DNA from: GCA-2705995 sp048267965
GTDB taxonomy: Bacteria; Bacteroidota; Bacteroidia; Flavobacteriales_G; Salibacteraceae
Direction: 5' to 3'
Assembly (NCBI GenBank): GCA_048267965.1
Contig: JBLWWK010000005.1
Span: 62,001 to 126,000 of the forward strand
Length of the DNA stretch: 64,000 nucleotides
In this document: piece by piece, positions 35,692-44,601 of the stretch
Layout: every line of letters begins with the position of its first letter
Numbering within the stretch: the stretch's first letter is position 1
Position numbers and translations under genes: made by a program
The notes under the pieces: model-generated
Database searches by the model: none
Seen by the model: only the letters and a program-made list of their open reading frames with translations
What the model was told of the DNA's origin: nothing

Positions 35692-36815
35692 GGTTGATGC
35701 ACTTTTAAGATACTGTTCCAAACGTTTTTAGCGGTTCGATCCCACGAGAATATAGACGCGCGTTCAATACCTTTGGTTCTTAATTCTTTTTGTAAAGCAG
35801 GCGATTGGTGTAGCGATAGCATAGCTTCGGCAATAGATTCTTCATCGTACGGGTTAACCAATAAAGCAGCATCGCCAGCTACTTCTGGCATAGAAGAAAG
35901 GTTAGAGCAAATTACCGGAACCCCCGATTTCATACCTTCTACTACGGGTATTCCAAAGCCTTCGTAAAAAGAAACATACACCAACGCCAATGATGCGGCT
36001 ACTACCTTGGCTAGTTCATCTAAATCTAACCTACCTGTGAATATCACTTCGTCTTTAAACTGCATGTTTTGGTAGGTTTGCTCGTGTTTCGAAGACCACC
36101 ATTTTTTCTCTCCCACAATTACCAAGCGGTGAGGAGTTTCTGTTTTTTTTCGAAACGCTTCGTAAGCTTTTAAAAGAAATTCGATGTTTTTTCGAGGTTG
36201 CAAGGCGCCTACATAAACAAAATAGGGGATGCCGCGCGTATAGTGCCAACGTACATTTTTGGCTTCTTCAATTGGTATCGGTTGGTATTCGTTGGCAACG
36301 CCATTATAAGCAACATCAACTTTAGCAGCATCAATATGGTATTGCTCTTCAATTTCTTTTTTAGAAAATTCTGAAACCGTGATAATTCGCTCGGCTTTTT
36401 GGGCAAATTTGGGGAAGAAATAGCGGAGGTAAATGCGGGCTCCTACCGGTAAAAATTGAGGAAAAAACTCGAAGTTGATGTCGTGAATAACAGCAATTTG
36501 TTTTTTCTTAGAAAGTAGGCTCAAATAACCGTCTGGAGATAGAAAAACGTCTGGTTGATGTTTCTTAAGTGCTCTACGAACGCTAACCTCGAACCAGAGT
36601 ATAAAGAGAATAGGATGGCGAGCTTGAGGAGCCAAAACAATGGGTGTTACATTGTCGGCAAAAATGAATGAAGGGTCGAATTTTCGATCAAAAAAGAAGA
36701 TAAATTCGTGCTGAGGATTATTTTTTACAATTCTTTCAAGAACCTCTTTGGTGAACCAACCAATTCCTTCGAGCTTGTTTTTAATTAAGAGCCTTGTGTT
36801 TACAGCTATTTTCAC
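35688..36815 (-). CDS. Glycosyltransferase family 4 (GT-B fold)
   Basis: This 375-residue GT-B glycosyltransferase begins at GTG 36815. The N-terminal domain has TRLLIKNKLEGIGWFTKEVL; the C-terminal donor domain has FVYVGALQPRKNIEFLL and RLVIVGEKKW. The E-x7-E motif lies in SFYEGFGIPVVEGM, followed by PVICSNLSSMPEVAGDAALLVNP, a classic group 1/4 pattern. It likely adds a sugar to an envelope polysaccharide together with the divergent polysaccharide genes to the right. It overlaps rnhB by 4 bases. Confidence 0.92.
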   Translation of the reverse strand: MKIAVNTRLLIKNKLEGIGWFTKEVLERIVKNNPQHEFIFFFDRKFDPSFIFADNVTPIVLAPQARHPILFILWFEVSVRRALKKHQPDVFLSPDGYLSLLSKKKQIAVIHDINFEFFPQFLPVGARIYLRYFFPKFAQKAERIITVSEFSKKEIEEQYHIDAAKVDVAYNGVANEYQPIPIEEAKNVRWHYTRGIPYFVYVGALQPRKNIEFLLKAYEAFRKKTETPHRLVIVGEKKWWSSKHEQTYQNMQFKDEVIFTGRLDLDELAKVVAASLALVYVSFYEGFGIPVVEGMKSGVPVICSNLSSMPEVAGDAALLVNPYDEESIAEAMLSLHQSPALQKELRTKGIERASIFSWDRTAKNVWNSILKVHQP

Positions 36816-36879
36816 GAAATTTTTCTTTGCGCGAAGGTAGCCTTTTAACAGAATTTCTCTTTCAGGATAAAGATAAATT

Positions 36880-36887
36880 TATATTTG
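36880..36887 (+). promoter_or_regulatory. Candidate -7 element TATATTTG before the FkbM gene
   Basis: TATATTTG matches TAnnTTTG. It covers a possible TTG start at 36885, which argues for the later TTG at 36894, six bases past the element. Confidence 0.45.
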
Positions 36888-36893
36888 CCCATC

Positions 36894-37679
36894 TTGAAAA
36901 CGAGAATAAAATATTGGCTTCAGAAAATCTTCGGATTTGAACGTTATTTACTGCTCTTTGCGCGGTTTAAAATCAAGACGTTACATTTCGATAAAAAAGA
37001 GGGAGATTTCTTCTTTTTCTTGCATTTATTGCCCCTAGAAGGAACCATTTTAGACATTGGAGCCAACATCGGAATAATGGCGTACCACCTAGCCGATAAG
37101 CGACCCAACGCCAAGGTTTTTGCGTTTGAACCCATTCCTCAAAATTTCGATGTTTTAACACAAATTAAAGAAGAAAATCAACTAAAAAACATTACCCTAT
37201 CACCGCTAGCATTGGGTGACCATCCCGGTAAAATTGAAATGATTTTGCCCGTTGTAGATGAAGTGAAAATGCAAGGCTTAAGCCATGTAAAACACGAATC
37301 GATTACCGTTTTTAACGAAGGCGAGATAATAGAAGTTGAGGTTACTACGTTAGATGATTTTTTTACGGTAGGAACCGAACCTGTTACCGGAATTAAAATT
37401 GACGTTGAAAATTTTGAATACTTTGTTTTAAAAGGAGGTGAACAGCTCTTGAAGCGAGACCATCCTATAGTGTATGCAGAGTTGTGGGAAAATGAAAATC
37501 GACAGCAAGTATTCGATTTAATGATTGATTTAGGGTACACTATTTATGTGGTAGAGAAGTTTAAAATTGTGCCTTGGAACGATAGAATCGAGAATAAGCA
37601 GAATTTTATTTTTCATTTCGGTGAATCGTTAAGTGGGGTAACCGCTAAGGATTTAGCTTTACGCCACAAAGCCATTTAA
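36894..37679 (+). CDS. FkbM family methyltransferase
   Basis: This is a 261-residue methyltransferase from the TTG at 36894. The SAM motif I, TILDIGANIGIMAYHLA, lies near residues 50-66, followed by VFAFEPIPQNFDVL and the FkbM signature GIKIDVENFEYFVLKGGEQLL near 160-180. FkbM members O-methylate sugars or natural products; next to a polysaccharide chain-length regulator and ligase, sugar methylation of an exported glycan is likely. The start codon is uncertain because the candidate promoter covers an earlier TTG. One GGTAGGAACC motif with full CGGT/ACCG arms lies inside (37366-37377). Confidence 0.85.
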   Translation: MKTRIKYWLQKIFGFERYLLLFARFKIKTLHFDKKEGDFFFFLHLLPLEGTILDIGANIGIMAYHLADKRPNAKVFAFEPIPQNFDVLTQIKEENQLKNITLSPLALGDHPGKIEMILPVVDEVKMQGLSHVKHESITVFNEGEIIEVEVTTLDDFFTVGTEPVTGIKIDVENFEYFVLKGGEQLLKRDHPIVYAELWENENRQQVFDLMIDLGYTIYVVEKFKIVPWNDRIENKQNFIFHFGESLSGVTAKDLALRHKAI

Positions 37680-37688
37680 TATTAATGC

Positions 37689-37696
37689 TACTTTTG
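37689..37696 (+). promoter_or_regulatory. Candidate -7 element TACTTTTG for the Wzz-like gene
   Basis: TACTTTTG matches TAnnTTTG and lies 19 bases before ATG 37716. It would separate the Wzz/ligase pair from the FkbM transcript. Confidence 0.4.
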
Positions 37697-37715
37697 ACAA
37701 TCTTCTAATAGAATT

Positions 37716-38741
37716 ATGGGCATGAATCAAGAAAACCAACCAAACACAGAGTTTGATTCTTCTAACTTTCTCATTTTTTTACTTCGTTGGCGTAAACCTT
37801 TAATCATTATTTCAATGGCAGCTGCAATTGTGTCTGCGGTTGTTTCTTTAATGATTGATGAGAAGTTTTTGTCTACTTCAATTTTCTTTCCTGCGAACAA
37901 CAAATCGCTATCAAAGGCAGTACTAACCGAAGATGCTCAAGCGAAAAACGATATCTCATCTTTTGGTGAAGAAGAAGAAGCCGAAGCCATGTTGCAAATT
38001 TTGCAATCAGATAAAATCAAGTGGCAAATTTGGGGCAAGTACGATTTAATGAATCATTACGGAATCGACCCTAACGAAAAGGAGGCTCAAACCAAATTAG
38101 GTGAAACGTGGGAAGACAATGTCTCTTTTAAACGTACCGAGTTTAACTCGATTCGAATTGATGTATTAGATAAAGACAAGCAAATAGCAGCAGATATTGC
38201 CAATGATATAGCAGCGTATGCAGATTCTACCAAGAATGCCATGCTTCGCGATCGGGCACAAGATGCTTTGAAAGTAATCGAAAACGAGTACAAAAGTTTA
38301 GAGAGTTATATGCAGCAGTTAGACGATTCGCTTACGATTATTCGTCAAAAAGGGGTGCATGAATACGATGAGCAAATCGGAATGATTACCGGTGTTTACT
38401 ACGAGGCTATTGCTAGAAACAACACCAGCGCTGTTAAGCAGCTAGGCGCGCAGTTAGATACATTGGCAAAGTATGGCTCTGCCTACAAATCGATGACCGA
38501 AAACTTAGAGTTTCTTCGTGAACGTTTAATCCTACTTCGAGGTAAATACGATGAAACCAAAGTAGATGCTAACCAAACAGGTACTTGGAAATTTATTGTA
38601 AACCGTGCGGTTCCTGCCGAGAAAAAAGCCTACCCCATTCGTTGGTTAATAGTGGTGGTGAGCACGGTGGCAACTTTCTTAATGACTATTCTGATCATTA
38701 TTGGAGTTGAGAACTACAAAAAGTATGTAGATAAAATCTAA
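37716..38741 (+). CDS. Wzz-like polysaccharide chain-length regulator
   Basis: The 341-residue protein has the PCP architecture: TM1 at about 24-46 (KPLIIISMAAAIVSAVVSLM), a long periplasmic coiled-coil domain with DALKVIENEYKSLESYMQQLDDSL, and TM2 at about 308-330 preceded by the Pro-rich NRAVPAEKKAYPIRW. There is no kinase domain. It controls the length of polysaccharide made by the Wzy pathway. The stop overlaps the ligase start (TAATG). Confidence 0.88.
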   Translation: MGMNQENQPNTEFDSSNFLIFLLRWRKPLIIISMAAAIVSAVVSLMIDEKFLSTSIFFPANNKSLSKAVLTEDAQAKNDISSFGEEEEAEAMLQILQSDKIKWQIWGKYDLMNHYGIDPNEKEAQTKLGETWEDNVSFKRTEFNSIRIDVLDKDKQIAADIANDIAAYADSTKNAMLRDRAQDALKVIENEYKSLESYMQQLDDSLTIIRQKGVHEYDEQIGMITGVYYEAIARNNTSAVKQLGAQLDTLAKYGSAYKSMTENLEFLRERLILLRGKYDETKVDANQTGTWKFIVNRAVPAEKKAYPIRWLIVVVSTVATFLMTILIIIGVENYKKYVDKI

Positions 38742-40189
38742 TGGCAGAATTGAGTCATAAAAAGCTTAATTCAAACCTCATTTACACCCTAAGCATTGGT
38801 TTTGTGCTGTTGGTAGGGTTGTTTGTTTATCTCGAGGTATTTTGGTTATTAGCCTTGCCAGCGGCTTTGTTGATTATGGGTTTAGCCCTTTTTCGCCTCG
38901 ATATTCTGGTTCTTCTGATTACTTTTTGTGCTCCGTTGTCGGTAAATATTGACGATTTACAAGGCGGTTTCGGTTTAGCCCTGCCAACAGACCCGTTAAT
39001 GTTCGGGGCAACCTTGGTGTTTTTGGTTCGCACTTTTTACGATTTGCGCTACGATAGCCGCATTTTGCGCCATCCGATTACCATTGCCATTCTTATTAAC
39101 CTTGTCTGGATTTTACTTTCGGCTATTACCAGTGATTTACCAGAGGTTTCGTTCAAGTTTTTCTTAGCGCGCATTTGGTACATCATTCCGTTTTACTTCG
39201 TGATGACCCAAATGATGAAGTACCCCGATAAGGTGAGTAAATATTTCTGGCTTTACATTGTACCTATGGCGGGTGTAATAGTTTATACGATTGTTCGCCA
39301 TGCGTCAAGAGGCTTCGGAGACGAGCCAGCGCATTGGGTAATGCAACCGTTTTTTAAAGACCATACGAGTTACGGAGCCATTTTAGCCATGTATATTCCG
39401 GTGATTGCTACTTATACCGTATACAAATGGGATATTAACTCTCGTGTACTCGTGGGCTTTTTTCTCACCATTTTCTTGGTGGGGGTAGTAATGAGTTATA
39501 CTAGAGCGGCTTGGGTAAGTTTGGTAGGAGCCCTTGGGTTAATGACCTTAATTATTTTCAGAATTCGATGGTGGATAGTAGGCTTGGCAGGTCTTGCATT
39601 GTTAATTGGTTTTTTCACCTTTCAGACCGAAATCATGCACAAATTGGAGAAAAATCGTCAAGATTCTTCAAGCGATTTGGCAGAGCATGTAGAGTCCATT
39701 TCAAACGTGGCCACCGATGCGTCTAACTTAGAACGATTGAACCGTTGGAACGCTGCTTTCGCCATGTTTTTTGAGAGTCCGGTGATGGGGAAGGGACCAG
39801 GAACGTATTCTTTCTTATATGCTCCTTATCAAAGAAGTAGAGATTTAACTATTATTTCGACCAATTTTGGTGACGGTGGGAACGCGCACAGCGAATACTT
39901 TGGCCCTCTTGCAGAGCAAGGTGTAATGGGTTTAGTCACCTTTCTTCTGATTGTGTTTTTTATTTATTACAGAGGTATTCCGCTCTATTACCAATTAGCA
40001 GATCCTGATCAGAAAAAAATTGTGATGGCGGTTCTGTTGGGATTAACCACTTACCTTATTCACGGTATGCTCAATAACTTTTTAGATATCGACAAGGTAA
40101 ATGTGGCTTTCTGGGGATTTGTGGCGATTATTACATCGTTTGATGTTTATGCGAAGAAGAATCTACCAGAGCCTAAAGGGAAAGTTTAG
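38741..40189 (+). CDS. O-antigen ligase/polymerase family (Wzy_C) membrane protein
   Basis: The 482-residue protein has about eleven helices. A large periplasmic loop near residues 330-400 has RLNRWNAAFAMFFESPVMGKGPGTYSF and GDGGNAHSEYFGPLAEQGVMG, the pattern of the WaaL/Wzy_C family with the conserved H and GNAHS core. It likely polymerises or ligates the exported glycan. It is translationally coupled to the Wzz-like gene and ends at a bidirectional terminator. Confidence 0.88.
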   Translation: MAELSHKKLNSNLIYTLSIGFVLLVGLFVYLEVFWLLALPAALLIMGLALFRLDILVLLITFCAPLSVNIDDLQGGFGLALPTDPLMFGATLVFLVRTFYDLRYDSRILRHPITIAILINLVWILLSAITSDLPEVSFKFFLARIWYIIPFYFVMTQMMKYPDKVSKYFWLYIVPMAGVIVYTIVRHASRGFGDEPAHWVMQPFFKDHTSYGAILAMYIPVIATYTVYKWDINSRVLVGFFLTIFLVGVVMSYTRAAWVSLVGALGLMTLIIFRIRWWIVGLAGLALLIGFFTFQTEIMHKLEKNRQDSSSDLAEHVESISNVATDASNLERLNRWNAAFAMFFESPVMGKGPGTYSFLYAPYQRSRDLTIISTNFGDGGNAHSEYFGPLAEQGVMGLVTFLLIVFFIYYRGIPLYYQLADPDQKKIVMAVLLGLTTYLIHGMLNNFLDIDKVNVAFWGFVAIITSFDVYAKKNLPEPKGKV

Positions 40190-40198
40190 TGTAAAAAA

Positions 40199-40221
40199 AA
40201 GAGGAATTTCTTCCTCTCTTT
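40199..40221. terminator. Bidirectional terminator between ligase and lipid A genes
   Basis: A stem AGAGGAA/TTCCTCT with a four-base loop has an A run on the left and a short T run on the right. It lies between the convergent genes ending at 40189 and 40223. Confidence 0.75.
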
Positions 40222-40222
40222 G

Positions 40223-41161
40223 TTAATTATCATCTTTTAATCGTTGCATTACCGTTGGCAGCCTTCGAATAGAAGCCAACTGTTTCCAGTATTGACGAGC
40301 TTCTTGAGCCGGTACCCCGAAATACGATTTATCACCTTCTAACGATTTAGAAACACAAGCACAAGCAAGGATTACGGCTCTATCGCCAATGGTTACTCCG
40401 CTGGTTACACCCACTCGTCCCCACATGGTAACGTCATTACCAACTACAGTGCAACCGGCAATTCCCGTGTGAGCAGCCAATAAGCAATTTTCGCCCACTA
40501 CTGTATCGTGGCCAATATGGCAGAGGTTATCGAGTTTCGTATTTTTCTTCACCAAGGTAGTAGCACTTACACCGCGGTCTATCGTGGTTCCTGCACCTAA
40601 TTCTACATGGTCTTCGAGTTTTACATCACCACCAGAAAGTAGTTTTTCGAAACCCGTTTCGCGCTTTTTGTAATAGAAGGCTTCACTGCCCACTACCACA
40701 TTTGAGTGTAAAATTACGTTGTCACCGATGGTGCAATTGTAGTTAATTACGGTTCCTGCATGAATAAGACAGTTTTTACCAATCTTTACATTAGGACCAA
40801 TAAACACATTGGGTTGAATTACCGTATTTTCACCAATTACAGCCGTTGGGTCAATAGATGCATCGCTAGCAATAAACGGACTAAAATGCTGGGTTAATCG
40901 GTTAAAATCGGTAAAAGGTTCATCAGAAATGAGCAAAGCTTTTCCTTCTGGACAATCTACCTTTTTGTTGATTAACACGATGCTAGCCGCAGACTCTAGC
41001 GCTTTGCTGTAGTATTTGGGGTGATCAACAAAAACGATGTCGCCCGGTTCAACTACGTGAATTTCGTTTTGACCAAGTACAGGAAAATCAGCATCACCAA
41101 CAAATTCACAACTAAGAATATCGGCAATTGCTTTAAGCGTTTGAGGCTGGGCGTATTTCAT
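40223..41161 (-). CDS. LpxD-like UDP-3-O-acyl-glucosamine N-acyltransferase (second copy)
   Basis: This is a 312-residue left-handed beta-helix acyltransferase. The N-terminal uridine-binding domain (about 1-95) is followed by hexapeptide repeats (about 98-270) with GHDTVVGENCLLAAH, including the catalytic His position. A second, canonical lpxD is at 44591-45664. Duplicate lpxD-type genes are common in Bacteroidota; this one could modify a different UDP-sugar. It is 21 bases downstream of efp on the same strand. Confidence 0.85.
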   Translation of the reverse strand: MKYAQPQTLKAIADILSCEFVGDADFPVLGQNEIHVVEPGDIVFVDHPKYYSKALESAASIVLINKKVDCPEGKALLISDEPFTDFNRLTQHFSPFIASDASIDPTAVIGENTVIQPNVFIGPNVKIGKNCLIHAGTVINYNCTIGDNVILHSNVVVGSEAFYYKKRETGFEKLLSGGDVKLEDHVELGAGTTIDRGVSATTLVKKNTKLDNLCHIGHDTVVGENCLLAAHTGIAGCTVVGNDVTMWGRVGVTSGVTIGDRAVILACACVSKSLEGDKSYFGVPAQEARQYWKQLASIRRLPTVMQRLKDDN

Positions 41162-41182
41162 ATAACCAAAGGTGTTTTAAAT

Positions 41183-41749
41183 CTATTTTTTAACGCGTTC
41201 CATGTAAGAGCGGTTGCGGGTGTCTATTTTAACAACATCGCCTTCGTTACAGAATAAAGGTACACGAACTTCAGCACCCGTTTCTACGGTGGCTGGTTTT
41301 AAGGTGTTGGTAGCTGTATCGCCTTTAAGGCCTGGCTCGGTATAGGTAATTTCAAGCTCAACATGGGCAGGCATATCTACCGTTAATGGTCTTTCTTCAT
41401 CTGCGTGAAAAAGGATGTCTACCATAGCGCCTTCTTTCAATAAATCGTTGTTGTCGATTAAATCTCCAGATAAAAAGGTTTGCTCATAATTTTCGGTATT
41501 CATAAAATGAAAACCACTTTCATCGTTGTATAAGTATTGGTAGTTTCTGTTTTCTACACGAACTTCTTCAATTTTAGCACCTGAAGGGAAAGTGTTTTCT
41601 AGCACTTTGCCAGTAGTTAAGCTTCTCAACTTTGTTCTTACAAAAGCAGCTCCTTTACCCGGTTTTACGTGAAGGAACTCTTTTATTTGAAAAATATCGT
41701 GGTTGAAGTTGATGCACAATCCGTTGCGGATATCTGAAGTACTAGCCAT
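41183..41749 (-). CDS. efp: Elongation factor P
   Basis: The 188-residue protein has the three-domain EF-P form: KOW-like N-terminal domain with FLHVKPGKGAAFVRTKLRSL (the tip Lys, K32 or K34 by count, in PGKGAAF), middle OB domain, and C-terminal OB domain with the ETGAEVRVPLFCNEGDVVKIDTR pattern. It rescues ribosomes stalled on polyproline. Its place inside a lipid A gene group is recurrent in this phylum. Confidence 0.95.
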   Translation of the reverse strand: MASTSDIRNGLCINFNHDIFQIKEFLHVKPGKGAAFVRTKLRSLTTGKVLENTFPSGAKIEEVRVENRNYQYLYNDESGFHFMNTENYEQTFLSGDLIDNNDLLKEGAMVDILFHADEERPLTVDMPAHVELEITYTEPGLKGDTATNTLKPATVETGAEVRVPLFCNEGDVVKIDTRNRSYMERVKK

Positions 41750-41791
41750 GATAGTTATTTATTTTTTGGGAATTAAAAGTTCAAAAATAAG

Positions 41792-42412
41792 TTATTTAAA
41801 ATCTTCGATATTGATTTGTTGATCACAGAACTGGTATTCAGCTTCTTGTTGATTAGAACAAACCATAATAAGTCGGTTAGAGCCGTATTGTCTAATCATT
41901 TCTTGGTACCAAGCAATGGCTTTTTTATCGAGGTTAGAAGTAGGTTCATCGAGCAAAAGCATCGGTGTTTTTGATAAAATAGCGAGTCCTAATTTTAAGC
42001 GTTGCTTCATGCCTGAACTAAATGTTCTTACCGGCTGATTCAGTGCTTTTTTGAGGTAGAGTAACTCGGCCATTTCTTGAACAGAAAACGGCTCAACAGG
42101 ATTTTTAAATTGAAAATGAAATTCGAGCGTCTCTTTCATGGTGAGTTGCTCGTAAATTTCGAGGTAAGGTGTGGTAATGGATACGTGTTTAAATACGTCT
42201 GTTCGAGCTATTGGGGTGTTTTCAACAGAAAATTCAATGGTTCCTTCAGTAGGAGCCAAAAGACCAGAAATTATTTGAATAAAGGTAGATTTTCCGCTTC
42301 CGTTAGAACCTGAGATTACATAATTGGAAGTAGAACGAATGGATAAGTCGATTTTTCGAAAAATCCATTCTTTATTGTATTTCTTGCCTAAATTGTTGAG
42401 AGAAATCTCCAT
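41792..42412 (-). CDS. ABC transporter ATP-binding protein
   Basis: This is a 206-residue single ATPase domain. Walker A SGSNGSGKSTF is near residues 34-44, signature FSSGMKQRLKLG near 130-141 and Walker B MLLLDEPTSNLD near 149-160. No permease gene is adjacent, so its membrane partner is unknown. Its position between lpxA and efp suggests envelope lipid or LPS export, as inference. Its start overlaps the lpxA stop by one base. Confidence 0.85.
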   Translation of the reverse strand: MEISLNNLGKKYNKEWIFRKIDLSIRSTSNYVISGSNGSGKSTFIQIISGLLAPTEGTIEFSVENTPIARTDVFKHVSITTPYLEIYEQLTMKETLEFHFQFKNPVEPFSVQEMAELLYLKKALNQPVRTFSSGMKQRLKLGLAILSKTPMLLLDEPTSNLDKKAIAWYQEMIRQYGSNRLIMVCSNQQEAEYQFCDQQINIEDFK

Positions 42413-43191
42413 TAATTAGGCCCTTTAATCACACCGTTTTTCGAATTGCGAATAAAGTCTAGAATTTGCTTTTTGTGCGGAGAATCAGGGTAATCTGCTT
42501 CGGCTTGAGCCATGCCTTTAGAAATAGTTTTGTTGTGAATGTAAATGGTTCTGTAAATACTTTCTATTTCTTTAATTACGTCTTCTTCCCAACCGCGTCT
42601 TCTTAAGCCAATGGCATTTACACCTGTGTATGTAAGCGGTTCTCTAGCGCATTTAGTAAAAGGCGGCACGTTTTTACGAATAAGTGAGCCAGCAGCAATA
42701 AAGCAGTGCCCTCCAATTCTTAAAAATTGCTGAGCACCTGAAAGTCCTTCGATAATAGCAAAGTCTTCTATATCCATGTGGCCAGCGAGTGCGGTTCCTA
42801 CAGCAACAATTACGTTATTACCGATAAACACATCGTGTGCTATATGCACGTAGGCCATAATTAAGCAATTAGAACCGATGCGAGTTTCCATGCGATCGGC
42901 TGTGCCTTTGTTCACCGTAGCACACTCTCTAATTTCGGTATTGTCACCAATTACGGTAAGGGTTTCTTCTCCTTTGTATTTTAAGTCTTGCGGTGTGTTC
43001 GAGATGACTGCGCCAGAATGGATCTTGCAATTTTTACCAATGCGAGCTCCATTCATTATAACAGCGTTAGGACCAACCCAAGTTCCATCGCCAATTTCTA
43101 CGTCTTCATAAACCGTAGCAAACGGTTCAATGGTTACGTTTTTTCCAATTTTGGCGTTAGGGTGTATGTTGGCAACAGCTTGATTTGACAT
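42412..43191 (-). CDS. lpxA: UDP-N-acetylglucosamine acyltransferase LpxA
   Basis: The 259-residue cytoplasmic trimer catalyses the first step of lipid A synthesis. It has the LbH hexapeptide repeats in the first 180 residues, the catalytic His in MAYVHIAHDVFIGN (H at about 118-121), and the C-terminal helical region with EPLTYTGVNAIGLRRRGW. Lipid A order here runs lpxD, lpxC-fabZ, lpxA on the minus strand, with only about 10 bases between genes. Confidence 0.95.
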   Translation of the reverse strand: MSNQAVANIHPNAKIGKNVTIEPFATVYEDVEIGDGTWVGPNAVIMNGARIGKNCKIHSGAVISNTPQDLKYKGEETLTVIGDNTEIRECATVNKGTADRMETRIGSNCLIMAYVHIAHDVFIGNNVIVAVGTALAGHMDIEDFAIIEGLSGAQQFLRIGGHCFIAAGSLIRKNVPPFTKCAREPLTYTGVNAIGLRRRGWEEDVIKEIESIYRTIYIHNKTISKGMAQAEADYPDSPHKKQILDFIRNSKNGVIKGPN

Positions 43192-43200
43192 AAATTTCGA

Positions 43201-44601
43201 TTAACTTTTTTTCTTGGCAATTTGTGCCAATAATTCTCCTTCGCACACTAACTGATCTCCCACGTAGGCCATACCTTTCATGTGGGCAATGCCTCGTCTA
43301 ATAGGGCTTAGAAGTTGCAATTTAAGCGCTAGTGTATCTCCTGGAACTACTTTTTGCTTGAATTTGACGTTGTCAATTTTCATAAAGTAAGTAGCGTATT
43401 CTGTTGGGTCGTCTACGTGCGCTAAAATTAAGAAACCGCCTGTTTGTGCCATGGCTTCAACAATAAGAACACCAGGCATAATAGGTTCTTCAGGGAAATG
43501 TCCGTTGAAGATTTCTTCGTTTCGGGTTACGTTTTTCACCCCAATTACGTAATCGTCTTTTACCAGCTCAACAATTTTGTCTACCAATAACATTGGGTAG
43601 CGATGAGGTAAAATTCGGGTAATTTCGTTGATATCGAATAGTGGTTCTTTATCTAAATCGAATTTAGGTGGCTGTTTTTTCTGCTTTTGAATTTGAGCAC
43701 GTAAAACGCGAGCAAATTCTATGTTGGTTGCGTGCCCTGGACGAGCGGCTAAAATGTGCGCTTTAATAGGAACCCCGACTAAGGCTAAGTCACCTACAAT
43801 ATCTAGCAGTTTGTGACGAGCTGGCTCGTTCTCGTAATGTAATTCTAAGTTGTTTAAGATACCGATGCCTACTTCTTTCAACATATCTTTCGATTTGTTA
43901 AAAGTAGAAGCAAGGCGTTCTTTTTCTTCTTCAGATAAAGAGGTATCTACCATTACAATTGCATTATCTACGTCTCCACCTTTAATTAATCCTGCATTTA
44001 CTAATTGCATTAATTCACGTAGGAACACGAAAGTTCTACACGGTGCAATTTCTTTTTCGAATTCACCTAAATGATACATCGAAGCATGCTGTGTGCCTAA
44101 AACAGGAGAGTTGTAATCTACCATTACAGTTACGCGATGCTCAGTATCAGGGACAGCTAAAATTTCAGCTTGTTTTTCTTCGTTCTCGTATTTGAGGTTT
44201 TCTTTTAAGTAAAAGTACTCACGAAGTGCAGACTGTTCTTTTCTACCAGCTTCAATAATGGCTTCAACAAATGGTTTAGCACTACCATCTAGAATAGGAA
44301 TTTCAGGTCCGTCTAGTTGAATAAGTGCGTTATCTACTTCCATTCCGTAAAGAGCGGCTAATACGTGCTCTGTAGTGTGTACTTCTGCCTTATTTTGCAT
44401 AAGGGTAGTACCACGTTGTGTAGTAGTTACATTATCGATATCGGCTTTGATTTTAGGTTCGCCATCGATGTCGATACGTTGAAACACATACCCATGATTT
44501 TCTGGAGCGGGCTGTATAGTTAATGTCGTTGTTTTACCAGTATGTAACCCTACACCTTTTACAACAATAGGGTTCTTGAGGGTATGTTGCTTATCTGCCA
44601 T
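43201..44601 (-). CDS. lpxC-fabZ: Bifunctional LpxC deacetylase / FabZ 3-hydroxyacyl-ACP dehydratase
   Basis: This 466-residue fusion is typical of Bacteroidota. The LpxC part (about 1-305) has VGLHTGK, TTEHVLAALYGMEVDN (Zn His), PCRTFVFLRE, KGGDVDNAIV and the late RHKLLDIVGDLALVG. The FabZ part (about 315-466) has ILPHRYPMLLVDK and the catalytic NGHFPEEPIMPGVLIVEAMAQ. It couples lipid A deacetylation with fatty acid supply, using the same 3-hydroxyacyl-ACP pool. The start overlaps lpxD by 11 bases. Confidence 0.97.
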   Translation of the reverse strand: MADKQHTLKNPIVVKGVGLHTGKTTTLTIQPAPENHGYVFQRIDIDGEPKIKADIDNVTTTQRGTTLMQNKAEVHTTEHVLAALYGMEVDNALIQLDGPEIPILDGSAKPFVEAIIEAGRKEQSALREYFYLKENLKYENEEKQAEILAVPDTEHRVTVMVDYNSPVLGTQHASMYHLGEFEKEIAPCRTFVFLRELMQLVNAGLIKGGDVDNAIVMVDTSLSEEEKERLASTFNKSKDMLKEVGIGILNNLELHYENEPARHKLLDIVGDLALVGVPIKAHILAARPGHATNIEFARVLRAQIQKQKKQPPKFDLDKEPLFDINEITRILPHRYPMLLVDKIVELVKDDYVIGVKNVTRNEEIFNGHFPEEPIMPGVLIVEAMAQTGGFLILAHVDDPTEYATYFMKIDNVKFKQKVVPGDTLALKLQLLSPIRRGIAHMKGMAYVGDQLVCEGELLAQIAKKKS